From: Streptomyces sp. NBC_01016
GTDB lineage: Bacteria > Actinomycetota > Actinomycetes > Streptomycetales > Streptomycetaceae
NCBI RefSeq assembly: GCF_026341035.1
Contig: NZ_JAPEOQ010000001.1
Span: forward strand, 4,030,001-4,094,000
Direction of reading: 5' to 3'
DNA: 64,000 nt
In this document: positions 58,603 to 64,000 of the stretch, piece after piece
Layout of the letters: every line of letters starts with the position of its first letter
Numbering within the stretch: position 1 is the first letter of the stretch
The notes under the pieces: model-generated
Seen by the model: the letters and a program-made list of their open reading frames with translations, nothing else
Databases searched by the model: none
What the model was told of the DNA's origin: nothing
Program-made: the position numbers and the translations under genes

Positions 58603-61071
58603 CTACGCCAGCCCCGCCTTACGCAACGCGTCCGCCATCGCCGAGTTGGCCGGCGGCACCGCGGGACGGCCCTTGCCGCCCCCCTTGCCGCCACTCTTGC
58701 CACCGGTCTGGCCGCCGCCGGATCCACCCTGCCGGGTCTGCCGCGGCGGCTTGCGGTCACCACCACGGTTACCGCGGTCGCCGCGCTCTCCACGGGCGCC
58801 GCGCTCCCCATTCCCGCCGGAGGCCTTCGCCTTCTCGTCGTCAAGACGCAGCGTCAGCGAAATCCGCTTGCGCGGCACGTCGACGTCGAGGACCTTCACC
58901 TTGACGATGTCGCCGGGCTTGACCACATCGCGCGGGTCCTTGACGAACGTACGGGACAACGCCGAGACGTGCGCGAGCCCGTCCTGGTGCACACCGATGT
59001 CGATGAACGCCCCGAAGGCGGCGACATTCGTCACGACACCCTCGAGCACCATCCCCGACTCCAGGTCGCCGATCTTCTCGACGCCCTCCTTGAAGGTGGC
59101 CGTCTTGAAGGCGGGCCGCGGGTCGCGCCCCGGCTTCTCCAGCTCCTTCAGGATGTCCGTGACGGTCGGCAGACCGAACGTGTCGTCCACGTAGTCGGCC
59201 GGCTTGAGCGAGCGCAGCGACCCCGCGTCACCGACGAGGGAGGCGACCTCGCCGCCCGTCGACTTCGCCATCCTGCGCACCACCGGGTACGCCTCCGGGT
59301 GCACGGACGACGCGTCCAGCGGGTCGTCGCCGCCACGGATCCGCAGGAAGCCCGCGCACTGCTCGTACGCCTTCGGGCCGAGCCGTGCCACGTCCTTGAG
59401 GCCCTTGCGGTTGGTGAACGGGCCGTTGGAGTCGCGGTGCGTCACGATGTTCTCCGCGAGCCCCGCGCCGATGCCGGACACGCGCGCGAGCAGCGGCGCG
59501 GAGGCCGTGTTCACGTCCACTCCGACACCGTTCACACAGTCCTCGACGACCGCGTCGAGCGAGCGGGACAGCTTCACTTCGCTCAGGTCGTGCTGGTACT
59601 GGCCGACACCGATCGACTTCGGGTCGATCTTCACCAGTTCGGCGAGCGGGTCTTGAAGGCGACGCGCGATGGAGACGGCCCCGCGCAGCGAGACGTCCAT
59701 GTCGGGCAGTTCCTGCGAGGCGAACGCCGACGCCGAGTACACCGAGGCGCCCGCCTCGCTCACCATCACCTTGGTGAGGTTCAACTCCGGGTGCTTGGTG
59801 ATGAGTTCACCGGCGAGCTTGTCGGTCTCGCGGGACGCGGTGCCGTTGCCGATCGCGATCAGGTCGACCGCGTGCTCCTTGGAGAGCTTCGCCAGCTTGG
59901 CGATCGCCTCGTCCCAGCGGTTGGCCGGGACGTGCGGGTGGATGACGTCGGTGGCGACGACCTTGCCCGTGTCGTCGACGACCGCGACCTTCACGCCCGT
60001 ACGGAAACCGGGGTCGAGCCCCAGCGTCGAGCGCGTGCCCGCGGGGGCGGCGAGCAGCAGGTCGCGCAGGTTCGACGCGAACACCTTGACCGCCTCGTCC
60101 TCCGCGGCCGTACGCAGCCGGGTGCGCAGGTCGAGGCCGAGGTGCACCAGGATGCGCGTGCGCCAGGCCCAACGGACCGTGTCCTGAAGCCACTTGTCGC
60201 CCGGACGGCCCTGGTTCCTGACCCCGAACCGGTCGGCAATGATCGGCTCGTACGAGGACGGGGACGCGGTCGAGGACGTCGAAGCCCCGGCCTCGGCGTC
60301 CGCGGCCGGCTCCTCCGGCTCCAGGACGAGCTCCAGCATGTCCTCCTTCTCGCCGCGCAGCATCGCCAGGACGCGGTGCGAGGGCAGCTCGGTGAAGGGC
60401 TCCGCGAAGTCGAAGTAGTCGGCGAACTTGGCGCCCGCGTCCTCCTTGCCGGACTTCACCTTCGCCGCGAGCCGGCCGCGCCCCCACATGCGCTCGCGCA
60501 GCTCGCCGATCAGGTCGGCGTCCTCGGAGAAGCGCTCGGTGAGGATCGCGCGGGCCCCGTCGAGCGCGGCCTGCGCGTCGGCGACGCCCTTCTCGGCGTC
60601 CACGAACGCGGCAGCGGCGGCCTGGGGCTCCACCGACGGGTCGCCGAGCAGCCCCTCCGCCAGCGGCTCGAGCCCCGCCTCGCGCGCGATCTGCGCCTTC
60701 GTACGGCGCTTGGGCTTGAAGGGCAGGTAGATGTCCTCCAGGCGCGCCTTGGTGTCGGCGGCGCGGATCTGCGCCTCCAACTCCGCGGTCAACTTGTCCT
60801 GCTCGCGGACCGAGTCGAGGACGGCGGTGCGCCGCTCCTCCAGCTCGCGCAGATACCGCAGCCGCTCTTCCAGGGTGCGCAGCTGGGCATCGTCGAGGGA
60901 CTCCGTCGCCTCCTTGCGGTAGCGGGCGATGAAGGGCACGGTCGAGCCGCCGTCGAGCAGCTCGACCGCGGCCTTCACCTGCCGCTCCCGTACGCCTAGT
61001 TCCTCGGCAATCCTGCTCTCGATGGATCCGAACCCGGATCCAGCAGTGGTGCCAACTGTGGGTGTCGCCAC
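58603..61071 (-). CDS. tex: Tex-family RNA-binding transcription accessory protein
   Basis: Nucleic-acid-binding protein of 822 residues: Tex N-terminal helical region (V-P-F-I-A-R-Y-R-K-E), YqgF-like RNase-H fold (L-G-L-D-P-G-F-R-T-G-V-K-V-A), helix-hairpin-helix block (V-N-T-A-S-A-P-L-L-A-R-V-S-G-I-G), and an S1 domain at about 672-749 (G-V-V-T-N-V-A-A-F-G-A-F-I-D-I-G-V). Residues 750-822 form a tail rich in R-G, G-G and G-K. The GTG at 61071 is used because the recognisable N-terminus starts there. An insertion of about 25 acidic and serine residues lies before Y-E-P-I-I-A-D-R. Confidence 0.93.
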   Translation of the reverse strand: MATPTVGTTAGSGFGSIESRIAEELGVRERQVKAAVELLDGGSTVPFIARYRKEATESLDDAQLRTLEERLRYLRELEERRTAVLDSVREQDKLTAELEAQIRAADTKARLEDIYLPFKPKRRTKAQIAREAGLEPLAEGLLGDPSVEPQAAAAAFVDAEKGVADAQAALDGARAILTERFSEDADLIGELRERMWGRGRLAAKVKSGKEDAGAKFADYFDFAEPFTELPSHRVLAMLRGEKEDMLELVLEPEEPAADAEAGASTSSTASPSSYEPIIADRFGVRNQGRPGDKWLQDTVRWAWRTRILVHLGLDLRTRLRTAAEDEAVKVFASNLRDLLLAAPAGTRSTLGLDPGFRTGVKVAVVDDTGKVVATDVIHPHVPANRWDEAIAKLAKLSKEHAVDLIAIGNGTASRETDKLAGELITKHPELNLTKVMVSEAGASVYSASAFASQELPDMDVSLRGAVSIARRLQDPLAELVKIDPKSIGVGQYQHDLSEVKLSRSLDAVVEDCVNGVGVDVNTASAPLLARVSGIGAGLAENIVTHRDSNGPFTNRKGLKDVARLGPKAYEQCAGFLRIRGGDDPLDASSVHPEAYPVVRRMAKSTGGEVASLVGDAGSLRSLKPADYVDDTFGLPTVTDILKELEKPGRDPRPAFKTATFKEGVEKIGDLESGMVLEGVVTNVAAFGAFIDIGVHQDGLAHVSALSRTFVKDPRDVVKPGDIVKVKVLDVDVPRKRISLTLRLDDEKAKASGGNGERGARGERGDRGNRGGDRKPPRQTRQGGSGGGQTGGKSGGKGGGKGRPAVPPANSAMADALRKAGLA

Positions 61072-61148
61072 GATCCCGTACCGCCTATGTCGACTGAGGT
61101 TGCGCGGCAATTGTGGCAGGTGGCACCGACACTCGGGGATCAGGGAGG

Positions 61149-61280
61149 TCAGACGCGGTGCGCACGGCCGGACCGGGAGGCGCCGCCGAACAGGCGCGCG
61201 AGCGCCCGGAAGGGCAAGGCCACGACGGTGGCGATGGCGCCCGCGATCTGACGCAGAATGTCGGCGATGGCACGGAACAT
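61149..61280 (-). CDS. LPFR-motif small protein
   Basis: Peptide of 43 residues that escapes long-frame searches. It starts M-F-R-A-I-A-D-I-L-R-Q-I, has a hydrophobic centre (A-G-A-I-A-T-V-V-A) and the motif L-P-F-R-A-L-A-R-L-F-G-G-A before a basic tail. GAGGAGA lies six bases before the ATG, one of the best ribosome-binding sites in the window. Such short streptomycete proteins have no known function; the hydrophobic/basic layout suggests membrane association. It lies upstream of tex on the same strand. Confidence 0.75.
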   Translation of the reverse strand: MFRAIADILRQIAGAIATVVALPFRALARLFGGASRSGRAHRV

Positions 61281-61357
61281 GCAGGTTCTCCTCTCGTGTG
61301 TCCCGGCCACGTAAGCGGCCGGAACACACGAGTACCTCGCCTGCGCGGGATGAGTCC

Positions 61358-62233
61358 TCAGGCGGCCTTGCCGATCAGATCCGCCGGGAAGGCGCCGTTG
61401 CCGAGGGCCGCGCCGATGAAGGTCGTCGCCAGCTCGGTCAGCCGGGCGACGCCCGCCTCGCCGAGGTGCTCGTAGGGGGCGCGGTCGAGCGCGTCGGTAC
61501 GGTGCTCGATCTCGGCGCGGAGCGTCACGCCCTGCTCGGTGAGCGTCAACTCCTCGTCGGCGGTGAGCAGTCCACGCGCGCGAAGCCGCTCGGCGGCCGC
61601 GTCGTACTCGGACCTGTCCCAGCCGCGGGTGGCGAGCAGCCACTTCGGGGCCATGCCCTTGCCGGTCGCGACGTGGCTCACGAGGGCTTCCACGGGGTCG
61701 AGTTCGGCGCCGAGCAGCGCCGCGATGTGCCCGTCGCCGCGGTGCTCGCGCAGCAGCGTCGTGGCGTGCCAGTACGCCATGTGCGGCTCCTCCGGCACGT
61801 CCAGGTCGGCATGGGCGGCGTACAGCGGGCGGGCGTGCCGGGTGCACGCCTCAGCGGCGCGCAGGGCGAGCTCGGCGGCCTCGGCCATCTCCTGGGAGGC
61901 GAGCGCCTCCGCGCCGAGCAGGCGGCTCAGCGTCGAGTCGACGGCACGCGCGCGTGCGGCGAGCACCGCCTCCGGGGACGCGGTCTCCCACACGGCCGGC
62001 ACGTGCCGGGCCACCAGGTCGTGCTTGAAGTTGTAGAACGTGGCGGTCACGGTCCCGGCCCCGACGGCCCCCATGGGCGCGGAACGCGCCGCGAAGTAGG
62101 CCGCAGAGGAGTCGCTCACGCCGATGGCGGCCAGCTCCTTGCCGAGGTCGGGCGAGAAGTAGTGCGTCGAGTGGAACGGGTTGAGCACGTTGTGGCAGTG
62201 GCGGGCGGCGCGCAGGCGGGGGTCCGAAGTCAT
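61358..62233 (-). CDS. SCO6745-type helix-turn-helix-fold protein
   Basis: Soluble mostly helical protein of 291 residues. It matches the actinobacterial family named after SCO6745: N-P-F-H-S-T-H-Y-F-S near residue 20, Y-F-A-A-R-S-A-P-M-G, T-A-T-F-Y-N-F-K-H and a C-terminal winged-helix-like half (R-L-R-A-R-G-L-L-T-A-D-E-E-L-T-L-T-E-Q-G). No enzyme activity is established. The ATG at 62233 begins the conserved region. It is upstream of the small LPFR protein by 77 bases and divergent from the GlxA-like regulator. Confidence 0.82.
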   Translation of the reverse strand: MTSDPRLRAARHCHNVLNPFHSTHYFSPDLGKELAAIGVSDSSAAYFAARSAPMGAVGAGTVTATFYNFKHDLVARHVPAVWETASPEAVLAARARAVDSTLSRLLGAEALASQEMAEAAELALRAAEACTRHARPLYAAHADLDVPEEPHMAYWHATTLLREHRGDGHIAALLGAELDPVEALVSHVATGKGMAPKWLLATRGWDRSEYDAAAERLRARGLLTADEELTLTEQGVTLRAEIEHRTDALDRAPYEHLGEAGVARLTELATTFIGAALGNGAFPADLIGKAA

Positions 62234-62339
62234 GCGCCTACGTTACCGACCGGTCGGTACGGGTGGCAGTACCGGGCGCCGGGCCATGGCAGGAAAGGTG
62301 GGGGATTCGTCATTGCGGCCATGCGGCGGGCGCCGAAGA

Positions 62340-63296
62340 ATGAGCCGCATGCCGCCGCGTACCGTCCTGGTCCTCCTCTTCGACCACGTGCAGAGCCTCG
62401 ACGTCACGGGCCCCGTGGAGGTCTTCTCCGGCGCGGGCGACGCCTACCGCGTGCGCACCGCCTCGGCCGACGGCGCCCCGGTCCGCACGTCGAGCGGACT
62501 GACCCTGACACCGGACCACACCCTTGCCGACGCGCCGGCCGCGGACACGCTCCTGGTCCCCGGCGGCAACGGCACGCGCGCCCCGGACCCGCGCGTGGTC
62601 GACTGGCTGCGCGAGCGCGCCCCACTCACCCGCCGCACCGTCTCGGTGTGCACCGGCGCGTTCCTGCTGGCGCGGGCGGGGCTCCTGGACGGCCGCCGGG
62701 CCACGACGCACTGGGCGTTCTGCGACACCCTGGCCCGCCAGTACCCCGAGGTGACTGTGGACCCCGACCCCGTCTACGTACGCGACGGTCGTGTGTCGAC
62801 GTCGGCGGGGGTGACCGCGGGCATCGACCTCGCGCTCGCCCTGGTCGAGGAGGATCACGGCAGGGAGGTGGCGCTGCGGATCGCCCGTGCCCTGGTCGTG
62901 TTCCTCCGACGCCCGGGAAACCAGGCCCAGTTCAGTACGCAGCTCGCTGCCCAGACGGCCACCAAGGAACCGCTCGGTGAGGTGCAGCGGTGGATCGCCG
63001 AGCACCCCGGAGCCGACCTCTGCGTCGAGGCTCTCGCCGCCCGCGCCCGGCTCTCCCCGCGCCACTTCGCCCGCGCCTTCCGTACGGAGACGGGCCTGAC
63101 GCCCGGCCGGTACGTCGAGCGCGTCCGCGTGGAGCACGCCCGCCGCCTCCTGGAGGACACCAAGGGCGGCGTCGAGGAGATCTCCCGGTCGAGCGGCTAC
63201 GGCACCCCGGAGGCGATGCGCCGCGCCTTCCTCAAGACCCTCGGCACGTCACCGGCCGAGTACCGGCGCCGGTTCCACGCACCTGTGGGCCCCTGA
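62340..63296 (+). CDS. GlxA-like AraC-family regulator with DJ-1/PfpI domain
   Basis: Regulator of 318 residues. The N-terminal DJ-1/PfpI-like domain has S-L-D-V-T-G-P-V-E-V-F, V-P-G-G-N-G and the nucleophile-elbow cysteine in V-C-T-G-A-F-L-L-A-R-A-G-L-L. The C-terminal AraC HTH includes A-R-L-S-P-R-H-F-A-R-A-F-R-T-E and I-S-R-S-S-G-Y-G-T-P-E-A-M-R-R-A-F. The start at 62340 is used. A DJ-1/PfpI gene follows 39 bases later, so the regulator and a related enzyme form an operon. Confidence 0.92.
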   Translation: MSRMPPRTVLVLLFDHVQSLDVTGPVEVFSGAGDAYRVRTASADGAPVRTSSGLTLTPDHTLADAPAADTLLVPGGNGTRAPDPRVVDWLRERAPLTRRTVSVCTGAFLLARAGLLDGRRATTHWAFCDTLARQYPEVTVDPDPVYVRDGRVSTSAGVTAGIDLALALVEEDHGREVALRIARALVVFLRRPGNQAQFSTQLAAQTATKEPLGEVQRWIAEHPGADLCVEALAARARLSPRHFARAFRTETGLTPGRYVERVRVEHARRLLEDTKGGVEEISRSSGYGTPEAMRRAFLKTLGTSPAEYRRRFHAPVGP

Positions 63297-63335
63297 CCAG
63301 CCCAGCAGCACGGCACCCGACCCGAAAGGCATGAC

Positions 63336-63956
63336 ATGCAGATCGCCATCGCCCTCTACGAGCGGTTCACCGCCCTCGACGCCATCGGCCCGTACCAGAC
63401 CCTCGGCGGCATTCCGGGCGCCGACGTCGTCTTCGTGGCCGAGCGGACCGGTCCCGTGCGGGACGACACGGGGCGGCTCGCGCTCGTCGCAGACAAGACC
63501 TTCGACGAGGTGGGCTCCCCGGACGTGGTCGTCGTGCCCGGCGGCCCCCAGCAGAGCGACCAGACGGCGAACGGGCCGCTCCTTGAGTGGCTGCGCTCCG
63601 TGGACGCCACCAGCACCTGGACGACGTCCGTGTGCACGGGCTCCCTCGCGCTCGCCGCCGCGGGCCTGCTGAAGGGGCGCGAGGCCACCTCGCACTGGCT
63701 CGCCCTCGAGGAGTTGAACCGGCTCGGCTCCCGGTCGACCGGGCGGCGGGTGGTCTTCGACGGCAAGTACGTCACCGCGGCCGGCGTCTCGTCCGGCATC
63801 GACATGGGCCTCGCCCTCGCGGGCCGGATCGCGGGGGACGAGACCGCCCAGGCCATCCAGCTGATGACCGAGTACGACCCGCAGCCGCCCTACGACGCCG
63901 GCTCCCCGGACAAGGCCCCGGCGCACATCGTGGCGAGGTTCCGCCCGACCGGCTGA
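63336..63956 (+). CDS. DJ-1/PfpI family protein
   Basis: Protein of 206 residues with the DJ-1/PfpI fold: D-A-I-G-P-Y-Q-T-L, V-V-V-P-G-G-P-Q-Q and the elbow cysteine in S-V-C-T-G-S-L-A-L-A-A-A-G-L-L, then A-T-S-H-W. The pattern is closest to the isonitrile-hydratase-like branch. GAAAGG lies upstream of the ATG. Its neighbour carries the same fold as a sensor domain, which suggests that both act on the same type of compound. The window ends 44 bases after its stop. Confidence 0.9.
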   Translation: MQIAIALYERFTALDAIGPYQTLGGIPGADVVFVAERTGPVRDDTGRLALVADKTFDEVGSPDVVVVPGGPQQSDQTANGPLLEWLRSVDATSTWTTSVCTGSLALAAAGLLKGREATSHWLALEELNRLGSRSTGRRVVFDGKYVTAAGVSSGIDMGLALAGRIAGDETAQAIQLMTEYDPQPPYDAGSPDKAPAHIVARFRPTG

Positions 63957-64000
63957 GCGACGGGGGTTCGAAAGCAGCCCCTAGGCCCCCTGAGCCCCTA

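Noticed and set aside
1..64000. tRNA, rRNA, transposase or prophage genes
   Set aside because: None could be recognised by reading; the gene content and orientation look like ordinary Streptomyces chromosome.
1..64000. A large secondary-metabolite cluster
   Set aside because: No polyketide synthase, NRPS, terpene or RiPP gene is present; laccase, ABC-F and UvrA-like genes alone do not make a cluster.

Overview
The window looks like chromosomal DNA of a Streptomyces or a close relative. It is very GC-rich with strong G/C third positions, many GTG and TTG starts, and it carries lineage markers: an SsgA-like sporulation protein, a WhiB-like protein, TerD paralogues, a small laccase, LCP and Tex proteins, and Streptomyces-type dispersed palindromic repeats. 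I see no tRNA, rRNA, CRISPR array, transposase, prophage or large biosynthetic cluster.

Layout. 1-7.4 kb: a two-domain laccase cut by the window start, a GMC oxidoreductase, a GH64 beta-1,3-glucanase with a CebR-like operator, a glyoxalase-fold protein, a WhiB-like regulator, an acyl-ACP desaturase with its own palindromic operator, and DDAH. 7.5-11.7 kb: a UvrA-like ATPase and an ABC-F ATPase on the minus strand, separated by a perfect hairpin and preceded by a structured leader. 11.7-16.4 kb: an SsgA-like protein divergent from a potADBC-type polyamine importer. 16.4-20.1 kb: a flavin-binding protein behind an iron box, then an ArsR regulator and an MgtA-type P-type ATPase. 20.1-24.3 kb: an LCP cell-wall ligase, a miniature TatA, two TerD proteins and a membrane acyltransferase.

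24.3-34.8 kb is the most interesting part: an AraC regulator, an SDR-ADH-cupin-DUF1254 operon, a convergent MFS-sulfatase operon, and a divergent acyl-CoA ligase. An 18-bp motif, TTGTCnnnnGWCGTCAAG, occurs once beside the AraC/SDR divergent starts and twice between the MFS/ligase divergent starts. A 21-bp perfect stem separates the two operons where they converge. I infer an AraC-controlled regulon for taking up a sulfate ester, desulfating it inside the cell, oxidising the alcohol, cleaving a carbon-carbon bond and activating the acid with CoA.

34.9-44.5 kb: an endonuclease V gene broken by a 38-nt palindromic insertion, an enoyl-reductase-like protein, a lipoprotein, then a fatty-acid degradation run (CoA-transferase, acyl-CoA dehydrogenase, thiolase, FadB-type fusion) facing a MerR regulator. 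44.7-56.5 kb: an amino-acid permease, a small membrane protein, an MpaB/DUF2236 oxygenase, secreted M1, X-Pro and M14 peptidases, a BCCT transporter, a D-amino-acid oxidase and an unknown conserved protein. 56.5-64 kb: a second ABC-F protein, a 69-bp tandem repeat, Tex, a 43-residue LPFR-motif protein, a SCO6745-type protein, a GlxA-like AraC regulator and a DJ-1/PfpI protein.

Only sequence reading was possible; product names rest on recognised family motifs, and no database search was run.
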